A stretch of DNA of 64,000 bases from Luzula sylvatica (lineage: Eukaryota; Streptophyta; Magnoliopsida; Poales; Juncaceae): NCBI GenBank assembly GCA_946800325.1, contig CAMPEJ010000015.1, forward strand, positions 124,001 through 188,000. The letters run 5' to 3'. Shown here piece by piece: positions 52,804 through 64,000 of this stretch. A program made the position numbers and the translations under genes. Position 1 is the stretch's first letter, and each line of letters begins with the position of its first letter. The notes below the pieces were generated by a model. The model did no database searches and was not told the DNA's origin. It saw only the letters and a program-made list of their open reading frames with translations.

Positions 52804-54664
52804 GTTTGTTTTTCGATTCAAAACAATCTGTTTATGCTTTGGGGAGTTCAAATAACGTATTTTGAGATCATTTGAATCGTATCTTTTACCACATAACATT
52901 TCACCAAAATTTACAAACACTAAGAAAGTTTAATTTTCGATTCAAAACAATCTGTTTATGCTTTGGGGAGTTCAAATAACGTATTTTGAGATCATTCGAA
53001 TCGTATCTTTTACCACATAACATTTCACCAAAATTTACAAACACTAAGAAAGTTTGTTTTTCGATTCAAAACAATTTGTTTATGCTTTGGGGAGTTCAAA
53101 TAACATATTTGTAGATCATTCGAATCGTATCTTTTACCACATAACATTTCACCAAAATTTACAAACACTAAGAAAGTTTGTTTTTCGATTCAAAACAATC
53201 TGTTTGTGCTTTGGGGAGTTCAAATAACGTATTTTGAGATCATTTGAATCGTATCTTTTACTACATAACATTTCACCAAAATTTACAAACACTAAGAAAG
53301 ATTGTTTTTCGATTCAAAACAATCTGTTTATGCTTTGGGGAGTTCAAATAACGTATTTTGAGATCATTTGAATCGTATCTTTTACCACATAACATTTCAC
53401 CAAAATTTACAAACACTGAGAAAGTTTGTTTTTCGATTCAAAACAATCTGTTTATGCTTTGGGGAGTTCAAATAACGTATTTTGAGATCATTGGAATCGT
53501 ATCTTTTACCACATAACATTTCACAAAAATTTACAAACACTAAGAAATTTTGTTTTTCGAATCAAAACAATCTGTTTATGCTTTGGCGAGTTCAAATAAC
53601 GTATTTTGAGATCATTTGAATCGTATCTTTTACCACATAACATTTCACCAAAATTTACAAACACTGAGAAAGTTTGTTTTTCGATTCAAAACAATCTGTT
53701 TATGCTTTGGGGAGTTCAAATAACGTATTTTGAGATCATTGGAATCGTATCTTTTACCACATAACATTTCACAAAAATTTACAAACACTAAGAAAGTTTG
53801 TTTTTCGATTCAAAACAATCTGTTTATTGCTTTGGGGAGTTCAAATAACGTATTTTGAGATCATTTGAATCGTATCTTTTACCACATAACATTTTACCAA
53901 AATTTACAAACACTAAGAAAGTTTGTTTTTCGATTCAAAACAATTTGTTTATGCTTTGGCGAGTTCAAATAACGTATTTTGAGATCTTTTGAATCGTATC
54001 TTTTACCACATAACATTTCACAAAAATTTAGAAACACTAAGAAAGTTTAATTTTCGATTCAAAACAATCTGTTTATGCTTTGGGGAGTTCAAATAACGTA
54101 TTTTGAGATCATTTGAATCGTATCTTTTACCACATAACATTTCACCAAAATTTACAAACACTGAGAAAGTTTGTTTTTCGATTCAAAACAATCTGTTTAT
54201 GCTTTGGGGAGTTCAAATAACGTATTTTGAGATCATTGGAATCGTATCTTTTACCACATAACATTTCACCAAAATTTACAAACACTAAGAAAGTTTGTTT
54301 TTCGATTCAAAACAATCTGTTTATGCTTTGGGGAGTTCAAATAACGTATTTTGAGATCATTGGAATCGTATCTTTTACTACATAACATTTCACCAAAATT
54401 TACAAACACTAAGAAAGTTTGTTTTTCGATTCAAAACAATCTGTTTATGCTTTGGGGAGTTCAAATAACTTATTTTGAGATCATTTGAATCGTATCTTTT
54501 ACCACATAACATTTCACCAAACTTTACAAACACTAAGAAAGTTTGTTTTTCGATTCAAAACAATCTGTTTATGCTTTGGGGAGTTCAAATAACTTATTTT
54601 GAGATCATTTGAATCGTATCTTTTACCACATAACATTTCACCAAACTTTACAAACACTAAGAAA
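52804..54664 (+). repeat. Fourth-family HOR, copy A (15 monomers, 1861 bp)
   Basis: Order includes 'gtttaatttt', 'acatatttgtag', 'tgtttgtg' with 'acgtat', 'gaaattttg', 'ttcgaatcaaaac' (53558), 'tttggcgag', the 125-bp 'tttattgc' monomer, 'gatctttt' with 'ttagaaac', ttggaa units, and ends in two p54 t + 'ccaaact' units. Copy B follows directly and is one monomer longer. Confidence 0.92.
53796..53920 (+). repeat. 125-bp monomer with one inserted base ('tttattgc')
   Basis: An extra t follows p32, changing 'tttatgc' to 'tttattgc'. The same insertion recurs near 55687, 56184, 57673 and 58172 and nowhere else in the window. It is a single-origin marker of the fourth family and shows amplification together with its HOR. 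Confidence 0.93.
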
Positions 54665-56650
54665 GTTTGTTTTTCGATTCAAAACAATCTGTTTATGCTT
54701 TGGGGAGTTCAAATAACGTATTTTGAGATCATTGGAATCGTATCTTTTACCACATAACATTTCACCAAAATTTACAAACACTAAGAAAGTTTAATTTTCG
54801 ATTCAAAACAATCTGTTTATGCTTTGGGGAGTTCAAATAACGTATTTTGAGATCATTCGAATCGTATCTTTTACCACATAACATTTCACCAAAATTTACA
54901 AACACTAAGAAAGTTTGTTTTTCGATTCAAAACAATTTGTTTATGCTTTGGGGAGTTCAAATAACATATTTGTAGATCATTCGAATCGTATCTTTTACCA
55001 CATAACATTTCACCAAAATTTACAAACACTAAGAAAGTTTGTTTTTCGATTCAAAACAATCTGTTTGTGCTTTGGGGAGTTCAAATAACGTATTTTGAGA
55101 TCATTTGAATCGTATCTTTTACTACATAACATTTCACCAAAATTTACAAACACTAAGAAAGTTTGTTTTTCGATTCAAAACAATCTGTTTATGCTTTGGG
55201 GAGTTCAAATAACGTATTTTGAGATCATTTGAATCGTATCTTTTACCACATAACATTTCACCAAAATTTACAAACACTGAGAAAGTTTGTTTTTCGATTC
55301 AAAACAATCTGTTTATGCTTTGGGGAGTTCAAATAACGTATTTTGAGATCATTGGAATCGTATCTTTTACCACATAACATTTCACAAAAATTTACAAACA
55401 CTAAGAAATTTTGTTTTTCGAATCAAAACAATCTGTTTATGCTTTGGCGAGTTCAAATAACGTATTTTGAGATCATTTGAATCGTATCTTTTACCACATA
55501 ACATTTCACCAAAATTTACAAACACTGAGAAAGTTTGTTTTTCGATTCAAAACAATCTATTTATGCTTTGGGGAGTTCAAATAACGTATTTTGAGATCAT
55601 TGGAATCGTATCTTTTACCACATAACATTTCACAAAAATTTACAAACACTAAGAAAGTTTGTTTTTCGATTCAAAACAATATGTTTATTGCTTTGGGGAG
55701 TTCAAATAACGTATTTTGAGATCATTTGAATCGTATCTTTTACCACATAACATTTTACCAAAATTTACAAACACTAAGAAAGTTTGTTTTTCGATTCAAA
55801 ACAATTTGTTTATGCTTTGGCGAGTTCAAATAACGTATTTTGAGATCTTTTGAATCGTATCTTTTACCACATAACATTTCACAAAAATTTAGAAACACTA
55901 AGAAAGTTTAATTTTCGATTCAAAACAATCTGTTTATGCTTTGGGGAGTTCAAATAACGTATTTTGAGATCATTTGAATCGTATCTTTTACCACATAACA
56001 TTTCACCAAAATTTACAAACACTGAGAAAGTTTGTTTTTCGATTCAAAACAATCTGTTTATGCTTTGGGGAGTTCAAATAACGTATTTTCAGATCATTGG
56101 AATCGTATCTTTTACCACATAACATTTCACAAAAATTTACAAACACTAAGAAAGTTTGTTTTTCGATTCAAAACAATCTGTTTATTGCTTTGGGGAGTTC
56201 AAATAACGTATTTTGAGATCATTTGAATCGTATCTTTTACCACATAACATTTTACCAAAATTTACAAACACTAAGAAAGTTTGTTTTTCGATTCAAAACA
56301 ATCTGTTTATGCTTTGGGGAGTTCAAATAACGTATTTTGAGGTCATTGGAATCGTATCTTTTACTACATAACATTTCACCAAAATTTACAAACACTAAGA
56401 AAGTTTGTTTTTCGATTCAAAACAATTTGTTTATGCTTTGGGGAGTTCAAATAACTTATTTTGAGATCATTTGAATCGTATCTTTTACCACATAACATTT
56501 CACCAAACTTTACAAACACTAAGAAAGTTTGTTTTTCGATTCAAAACAATCTGTTTATGCTTTGGGGAGGTCAAATAACTTATTTTGAGATCATTTGAAT
56601 CGTATCTTTTACCACATAACATTTCACCAAACTTTACAAACACTAAGAAA
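54665..56650 (+). repeat. Fourth-family HOR, copy B (16 monomers, 1986 bp)
   Basis: As copy A, but with an extra monomer and a second 'tttattgc' unit (near 56184), giving 16 x 124 + 2 bp. New marks are 'aggtc' near 56341 and 'gggaggtc' near 56566. It also has 'ctatttatg' near 55558 and 'tttcagatc' near 56089. Confidence 0.93.
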
Positions 56651-58636
56651 GTTTGTTTTTCGATTCAAAACAATCTGTTTATGCTTTGGGGAGTTCAAAT
56701 AACGTATTTTGAGATCATTTGAATCGTATCTTTTACCACATAACATTTCACCAAAATTTACAAACACTAAGAAAGTTTAATTTTCGATTCAAAACAATCT
56801 GTTTATGCTTTGGGGAGTTCAAATAACGTATTTTGAGATCATTCGAATCGTATCTTTTACCACATAACATTTCACCAAAATTTACAAACACTAAGAAAGT
56901 TTGTTTTTCGATTCAAAACAATTTGTTTATGCTTTGGGGAGTTCAAATAACATATTTGTAGATCATTCGAATCGTATCTTTTACCACATAACATTTCACC
57001 AAAATTTACAAACACTAAGAAAGTTTGTTTTTCGATTCAAAACAATCTGTTTGTGCTTTGGGGAGTTCAAATAACGTATTTTGAGATCATTTGAATCGTA
57101 TCTTTTACTACATAACATTTCACCAAAATTTACAAACACTAAGAAAGTTTGTTTTTCGATTCAAAACAATCTGTTTATGCTTTGGGGAGTTCAAATAACG
57201 TATTTTGAGATCATTTGAATCGTATCTTTTACCACATAACATTTCACCAAAATTTACAAACACTGAGAAAGTTTGTTTTTCGATTCAAAACAATCTGTTT
57301 ATGCTTTGGGGAGTTCAAATAACGTATTTTGAGATCATTGGAATCGTATCTTTTACCACATAACATTTCACAAAAATTTACAAACACTAAGAAATTTTGT
57401 TTTTCGAATCAAAACAATCTGTTTATGCTTTGGCGAGTTCAAATAACGTATTTTGAGATCATTTGAATCGTATCTTTTACCACATAACATTTCACCAAAA
57501 TTTACAAACACTGAGAAAGTTTGTTTTTCGATTCAAAACAATCTATTTATGCTTTGGGGAGTTCAAATAACGTATTTTGAGATCATTGGAATCGTATCTT
57601 TTACCACATAACATTTCACAAAAATTTACAAACACTAAGAAAGTTTGTTTTTCGATTCAAAACAATCTGTTTATTGCTTTGGGGAGTTCAAATAACGTAT
57701 TTTGAGATCATTTGAATCGTATCTTTTACCACATAACATTTTACCAAAATTTACAAACACTAAGAAAGTTTGTTTTTCGATTCAAAACAATTTGTTTATG
57801 CTTTGGCGAGTTCAAATAACGTATTTTGAGATCTTTTGAATCGTATCTTTTACCACATAACATTTCACAAAAATTTAGAAACACTAAGAAAGTTTAATTT
57901 TCGATTCAAAACAATCTGTTTATGCTTTGGGGAGTTCAAATAACGTATTTTGAGATCATTTGAATCGTATCTTTTACCACATAACATTTCACCAAAATTT
58001 ACAAACACTGAGAAAGTTTGTTTTTCGATTCAAAACAATCTGTTTATGCTTTGGGGAGTTCAAATAACGTATTTTGAGATCATTGGAATCGTATCTTTTA
58101 CCACATAACATTTCACAAAAATTTACAAACACTAAGAAAGTTTGTTTTTCGATTCAAAACAATCTGTTTATTGCTTTGGGGAGTTCAAATAACGTATTTT
58201 GAGATCATTTGAATCGTATCTTTTACCACATAACATTTTACCAAAATTTACAAACACTAAGAAAGTTTGTTTTTCGATTCAAAACAATCTGTTTATGCTT
58301 TGGGGAGTTCAAATAACGTATTTTGAGGTCATTGGAATCGTATCTTTTACTACATAACATTTCACCAAAATTTACAAACACTAAGAAAGTTTGTTTTTCG
58401 ATTCAAAACAATTTGTTTATGCTTTGGGGAGTTCAAATAACTTATTTTGAGATCATTTGAATCGTATCTTTTACCACATAACATTTCACCAAACTTTACA
58501 AACACTAAGAAAGTTTGTTTTTCGATTCAAAACAATCTGTTTATGCTTTGGGGAGGTCAAATAACTTATTTTGAGATCATTTGAATCGTATCTTTTACCA
58601 CATAACATTTCACCAAACTTTACAAACACTAAGAAA
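56651..58636 (+). repeat. Fourth-family HOR, copy C (16 monomers, 1986 bp)
   Basis: Matches copy B at +1986 bp, including both 'tttattgc' monomers, 'aggtc' (58327) and 'gggaggtc' (58551). Few differences are visible ('tttgag' near 58077 where copy B has 'tttcag'). B and C are closer to each other than either is to A. Confidence 0.93.
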
Positions 58637-59504
58637 GTTTGTTTTTCGATTCAAAACAATCTGTTTATGCTTTGGGGAGTTCAAATAACGTATTTTGAGA
58701 TCATTTGAATCGTATCTTTTACCACATAACATTTCACCAAAATTTACAAACACTAAGAAAGTTTAATTTTCGATTCAAAACAATCTGTTTATGCTTTGGG
58801 GAGTTCAAATAACGTATTTTGAGATCATTCGAATCGTATCTTTTACCACATAACATTTCACCAAAATTTACAAACACTAAGAAAGTTTGTTTTTCGATTC
58901 AAAACAATTTGTTTATGCTTTGGGGAGTTCAAATAACATATTTGTAGATCATTCGAATCGTATCTTTTACCACATAACATTTCACCAAAATTTACAAACA
59001 CTAAGAAAGTTTGTTTTTCGATTCAAAACAATCTGTTTGTGCTTTGGGGAGTTCAAATAACGTATTTTGAGATCATTTGAATCGTATCTTTTACTACATA
59101 ACATTTCACCAAAATTTACAAACACTAAGAAAGTTTGTTTTTCGATTCAAAACAATCTGTTTATGCTTTGGGGAGTTCAAATAACATATTTTGAGATCAT
59201 TTGAATCGTATCTTTTACCACATAACATTTCACCAAAATTTACAAACACTAAGAAAGTTTGTTTTTCGATTCAAAACAATCTGTTTATGCTTTGGGGAGT
59301 TCAAATAACGTATTTTGAGATCATTGGAATCGTATCTTTTACCACATAACATTTCACAAAAATTTACAAACACTAAGAAAGTTTGTTTTTCGATTCAAAA
59401 CAATCTGTTTATGCTTTGGGGAGTTCAAATAACGTATTTTGAGATCATTTGAATCGTATCTTTTACCACATAACATTTCACCAAACTTTACAAACACTAA
59501 GAAA
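58513..59504 (+). repeat. 8-monomer tandem duplication, copy A (992 bp)
   Basis: Begins with the 'gggaggtc' monomer at the end of the previous HOR copy and continues through 'gtttaatttt', 'acatatttgtag', 'tgtttgtg', 'acatattttgag' (59186), ttggaa with 'cacaaaa', and a 'ccaaact' unit. It repeats at +992 bp (8 x 124). Confidence 0.92.
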
Positions 59505-60496
59505 GTTTGTTTTTCGATTCAAAACAATCTGTTTATGCTTTGGGGAGGTCAAATAACTTATTTTGAGATCATTTGAATCGTATCTTTTACCACATAACAT
59601 TTCACCAAACTTTACAAACACTAAGAAAGTTTGTTTTTCGATTCAAAACAATCTGTTTATGCTTTGGGGAGTTCAAATAACGTATTTTGAGATCATTTGA
59701 ATCGTATCTTTTACCACATAACATTTCACCAAAATTTACAAACACTAAGAAAGTTTAATTTTCGATTCAAAACAATCTGTTTATGCTTTGGGGAGTTCAA
59801 ATAACGTATTTTGAGATCATTCGAATCGTATCTTTTACCACATAACATTTCACCAAAATTTACAAACACTAAGAAAGTTTGTTTTTCGATTCAAAACAAT
59901 TTGTTTATGCTTTGGGGAGTTCAAATAACATATTTGTAGATCATTCGAATCGTATCTTTTACCACATAACATTTCACCAAAATTTACAAACACTAAGAAA
60001 GTTTGTTTTTCGATTCAAAACAATCTGTTTGTGCTTTGGGGAGTTCAAATAACGTATTTTGAGATCATTTGAATCGTATCTTTTACTACATAACATTTCA
60101 CCAAAATTTACAAACACTAAGAAAGTTTGTTTTTCGATTCAAAACAATCTGTTTATGCTTTGGGGAGTTCAAATAACATATTTTGAGATCATTTGAATCG
60201 TATCTTTTACCACATAACATTTCACCAAAATTTACAAACACTAAGAAAGTTTGTTTTTCGATTCAAAACAATCTGTTTATGCTTTGGGGAGTTCAAATAA
60301 CGTATTTTGAGATCATTGGAATCGTATCTTTTACCACATAACATTTCACAAAAATTTACAAACACTAAGAAAGTTTGTTTTTCGATTCAAAACAATCTGT
60401 TTATGCTTTGGGGAGTTCAAATAACGTATTTTGAGATCATTTGAATCGTATCTTTTACCACATAACATTTTACCAAAATTTACAAACACTAAGAAA
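59505..60496 (+). repeat. 8-monomer tandem duplication, copy B (992 bp)
   Basis: Same order as copy A, including the rare 'acatattttgag' (60178). Its last monomer carries tttacc instead of 'ccaaact', so the join lies near the end of that unit. Confidence 0.92.
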
Positions 60497-60620
60497 GTTT
60501 GTTTTTCGATTCAAAACAATTTGTTTATGCTTTGGCGAGTTCAAATAACGTATTTTGAGATCATTTGAATCGTATCTTTTACCACATAACATTTCACAAA
60601 AATTTAGAAACACTAAGAAA
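60497..60620 (+). repeat. Single linking monomer
   Basis: One 'tttggcgag' monomer with 'cacaaaa' and 'ttagaaac'. It matches the unit of the fourth-family HOR that precedes 'gtttaatttt'. Confidence 0.8.
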
Positions 60621-61240
60621 GTCTAATTTTCGATTCAAAACAATCTGTTTATGCTTTGGGGAGTTCAAATAACGTATTTTGAGATCATTCGAATCGTATC
60701 TTTTACCACATAACATTTCACCAAAATTTACAAACACTAAGAAAGTTTGTTTTTCGATTCAAAACAATATGTTTATGCTTTGGGGAGTTCAAATAACGTA
60801 TTTTGAGATCATTGGAATCGTATCTTTTACTACAAAACATTTCACCAAAATTTACAAACACTAAGAAAGTTTGTTTTTCGATTCAAAACAATCTGTTTAT
60901 GCTTTGGGGAGTTCAAATAACGTATTTTGAGATCATTCGAATCGTATCTTTTACCACATAACATTTCACCAAACTTTACAAACACTAAGAAATTTTGTTT
61001 TTCGATTCAAAACAATCTGTTTATGCTTTGGCGAGTTCAAATAACGTATTTTGAGATCATTTGAATCGTATCTTTTACCACATAACATTTCACCAAAATT
61101 TACAAACACTAAGAAAGTTTATTTTCCGATTCAAAACAATCTGTTTATGCTTTGGGGAGTTCAAATAACGTATTTTGAGATCATTTGAATCGTATCTTTT
61201 ACTACATAACATTTCACCAAAATTTACAAACACTAAGAAA
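60621..61240 (+). repeat. 5-monomer tandem duplication, copy A (620 bp)
   Basis: Order: 'gtctaatttt' class B; ttggaa with 'tacaaaac'; a 'ccaaact' unit; 'gaaattttg' with 'tttggcgag'; and 'gtttattttccg' (61125). The next copy lies at +620 bp (5 x 124). Confidence 0.93.
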
Positions 61241-61860
61241 GTCTAATTTTCGATTCAAAACAATCTGTTTATGCTTTGGGGAGTCCAAATAACGTATTTT
61301 GAGATCATTCGAATCGTATCTTTTACCACATAACATTTCACCAAAATTTACAAACACTAAGAAAGTTTGTTTTTCGATTCAAAACAATCTGTTTATGCTT
61401 TGGGGAGTTCAAATAACGTATTTTGAGATCATTGGAATCGTATCTTTTACTACAAAACATTTCACCAAAATTTACAAACACTAAGAAAGTTTGTTTTTCG
61501 ATTCAAAACGATCTGTTTATGCTTTGGGGAGTTCAAATAACTTATTTTGAGATCATTTGAATCGTATCTTTTACCACATAACATTTCACCAAACTTTACA
61601 AACACTAAGAAATTTTGTTTTTCGATTCAAAACAATCTGTTTATGCTTTGGCGAGTTCAAATAACGTATTTTGAGATCATTTGAATCGTATCTTTTACCA
61701 CATAACATTTCACCAAAATTTACAAACACTAAGAAAGTTTATTTTCCGATTCAAAACAATCTGTTTATGCTTTGGGGAGTTCAAATAACGTATTTTGAGA
61801 TCATTTGAATCGTATCTTTTACTACATAACATTTCACCAAAATTTACAAACACTAAGAAA
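61241..61860 (+). repeat. 5-monomer tandem duplication, copy B (620 bp)
   Basis: Repeats copy A, including 'gtctaatttt' and 'gtttattttccg' (61744). Differences are 'gagtccaaat' near 61281, 'aacgatctg' near 61509, and p54 t with tttgaa where copy A has p54 g with ttcgaa. Confidence 0.93.
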
Positions 61861-64000
61861 GTTTGTTTTTCGATTCAAAACAATCTGTTTATGCTTTGGG
61901 GAGTTCAAATAACTTATTTTGAGATCATTTGAATCGTATCTTTTACCACATAACATTTCACCAAACTTTACAAACACTAAGAAATTTTGTTTTTCGATTC
62001 AAAACAATCTGTTTATGCTTTGGCGAGTTCAAATAACGTATTTTGAGATCATTTGAATCGTATCTTTTACCACATAACATTTCACCAAAATTTACAAACA
62101 CTTAGAAAGTTTATTTTTCGATTCAAAACAATCTGTTTATGCTTTGGGGAGTTCAAATAACGTATTTTGAGATCATTTGAATCGTATCTTTTACTACATA
62201 ACATTTCACCAAAATTTACAAACACTAAAAAAGTTTGTTTTTCGATTCAAAACAATTTGTTTATGCTTTGGCCAGTTCAAATAACGTATTTTGAGATCAT
62301 TTGAATCGTATCTTTTACCACATAACATTTCACAAAAATTTAGAAACACTAAGAAAGTTTAATTTTCGATTCAAAACAATCTGTTTATGCTTTGGGGAGT
62401 TCAAATAACGTATTTTGAGATCATTGGAATCGTATCTTTTACCACATAACATTTCACAAAAATTTACAAACACTAAGAAAGTTTGTTTTTCGATTCAAAA
62501 CAATCTGTTTATGCTTTGGGGAGTTCAAATAACGTATTTTGAGATCATTTGAATCGTATCTTTTACTACATAACATTTCACCAAAATTTACAAACACTAA
62601 GAAAGTTTGTTTTTCGATTCAAAACAATCTGTTTATGCTTTGGGGAGTTCAAATAACTTATTTTGAGATCATTTGAATCGTATCTTTTACCACATAACAT
62701 TTCACCAAAATTTACAAACACTAAGAAATTTTGTTTTTCGAATCAAAACAATCTGTTCATGCTTTGGCGAGTTCAAATAACGTATTTTGAGATCATTTGA
62801 ATCGTATCTTTTACCACATAACATTTCACCAAAATTTACAAACACTAAGAAAGTTTATTTTTCGATTCAAAACAATCTGTTTATGCTTTGGGGAGTTCAA
62901 ATAACGTATTTTGAGATCATTTGAATCGTATCTTTTACTACATAACATTTCACCAAAATTTACAAACACTAAGAAAGTTTGTTTTTCGATTCAAAACAAT
63001 TTGTTTATGCTTTGGGGAGTTCAAATAACATATTTGTAGATCATTCGAATCGTATCTTTTACCACATAACATTTCACCAAAATTTACAAACACTAAGAAA
63101 GTTTGTTTTTCGATTCAAAACAATCTGTTTATGCTTTGGGGAGTTCAAATAACGTATTTTGAAATCATTTGAATCGTATCTTTTACTACATAACATTTGA
63201 CCAAAATTTACAAACACTAAGAAAGTTTGTTTTTCGATTCAAAACAATCTGTTTATGCTTTGGGGAGTTCAAATAACGTATTTTGAGATCATTTGATTCG
63301 TATCTTTTACCACATAACATTTCACCAAAATTTACAAACACTAAGAAAGTTTGGTTTTCGATTCAAAACAATCTATTAATGCTTTGGGGAGTTCAAATAA
63401 CGTATTTTGAGATCATTTGAATCGTATATTTTACCACATAACATTTTACCAAAATTTACAAACACTAAGAAAGTTTGTTTTTCGATTCAAAACAATATGT
63501 TTATGCTTTGGGGAGTTCAAATAACGTATTTTGAGATCATTTGAATCGTATCTTTTACCACATAACATTTCACCAAAATTTACAAACACTAAGAAAGTTT
63601 GTTTTTCGATTCAAAATAATTTGTTTATGCTTTGGGGAGTTCAAATAACGTATTTTGAGATCATTCGAATCGTATCTTTTACCACATAACATTTCACCAA
63701 AATTTACAAACACTGAGAAAGTTTGATTTTCGATTCAAAACAATCTGTTTATGCTTTGGGGAGTTCAAATAACGTATTTTGAGATCATTTGAATCGTATC
63801 TTTTACCACATAACATTTCACCAAAATTTACAAACGCTGAGAATGTTTGTTTTTCGATTCAAAACAATCTGTTTATGCTTTGGGGTGTTCAAATAACGTA
63901 TTTTGAGATCATTTGAATCGTATCTTTTACTACATAACATTTCACCAAAATTTACAAACGCTGAGAAAGTTTGTTTTTCGATTCAAAACAATCTGTTTAT
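61861..64000 (+). repeat. Right end of the array, mosaic, runs off the window
   Basis: Opens with a three-monomer echo of the preceding block ('ccaaact' + 'gaaattttg', 'tttggcgag', 'gtttattttt' at 62109; 372 bp after 61737). Mixed units follow, including 'tttggccag' near 62270, 'atttgacc' near 63198, 'ctattaatg' near 63373, 'aaataattt' near 63617 and 'gaatgtttg' near 63843. Private single changes are somewhat more frequent here than in the duplicated blocks. The last partial monomer starts at 63969. Confidence 0.85.

Larger units (their letters stand above)
1..64000. repeat. 124-bp satellite DNA array filling the whole window
   Basis: A 124-bp unit repeats head to tail from edge to edge, always in the same orientation. 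Complete monomers run from 8 to 63968 (516 units), with 7 bases of a partial unit on the left and 32 on the right. The span is 23 bp shorter than 516 x 124, and the 30 length-variant monomers I found account for exactly -23, so nothing is inserted anywhere. Consensus GC is 36/124. Most monomers differ from the consensus at only a few recurrent positions. Uninterrupted arrays of this kind are typical of eukaryotic centromeric, pericentromeric or heterochromatic satellites; that role is inferred, since no flanking sequence or chromatin data are available. No gene, RNA gene or mobile element is present. Confidence 0.99.

Noticed and set aside
1..64000. CRISPR array
   Set aside because: Repeats are regular, but there are no unique spacers: all 124 bp are conserved from unit to unit, and the period is far longer than CRISPR repeat-spacer units.
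1..64000. Transposon, retroelement, tRNA or rRNA gene within the array
   Set aside because: The monomer phase is continuous from 8 to 63969 with every base accounted for, leaving no room for any insertion.
1..64000. Telomeric or simple-sequence repeat
   Set aside because: The unit is a complex 124-bp sequence with no short internal tandem motif such as TTTAGGG or TTAGGG.

Overview
The whole window is one block of eukaryotic satellite DNA. A single 124-bp monomer (about 29% GC) is repeated head to tail, always in the same orientation. The first complete monomer starts at 8 and the last partial one at 63969. The distance between them equals 516 monomers less 23 bp. I found 30 monomers with length changes (24 that are 1 bp short, one that is 4 bp short, five that are 1 bp long), and these sum to exactly -23. 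So there is no room for a gene, transposon or spacer. The longest open reading frames are only 61-88 codons, are made of monomer sequence, and are not genes. I see no RNA genes, CRISPR arrays, operons or other prokaryotic features.

Organism and role: 64 kb of uninterrupted, AT-rich, homogenised satellite points to a eukaryotic centromere, pericentromere or heterochromatic knob, most likely in a plant or animal with long satellite arrays. The sequence alone does not name the species. From memory, a centromeric satellite of about this length has been reported in the holocentric woodrush Luzula, but length alone is weak evidence and I could not compare sequences.

Layout: monomers differ at about 15-20 recurrent diagnostic positions (p1 is the g of the 'gtttg' that opens each monomer). 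Their order shows a mosaic of higher-order repeats (HORs) with no fixed unit. 0-10 kb holds a 20-monomer HOR in three copies, two of them apparently identical over 2.4 kb. 10-20 kb has a 10-monomer tandem duplication (10788-13267) and a 20-monomer one (13516-17.9 kb). 20-35 kb has a family marked by a 1-bp deletion, including a 17-monomer offset duplication and a 22-monomer tandem duplication (29878-35331). 34.7-38.7 kb has a 16-monomer tandem duplication that brings back the 10-20 kb haplotypes. 40.4-51.6 kb has 19-, 5- and 10-monomer tandem duplications. 52.8-60.5 kb has a 15/16/16-monomer triplication followed by an 8-monomer duplication, and 60.6-61.9 kb has a 5-monomer duplication. The array then runs off the right edge.

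How it works together: nothing here encodes a product. Each consensus monomer carries a 9-bp inverted repeat and an A4T3 tract, and a second monomer class carries an 8-bp palindrome. Dyads of this kind are discussed for centromeric satellites that lack a CENP-B box. Several of the main diagnostic sites are CpG/TpG or CpG/CpA alternations, as expected if the array has been cytosine-methylated while unequal exchange spread variants in blocks of 5-22 monomers.
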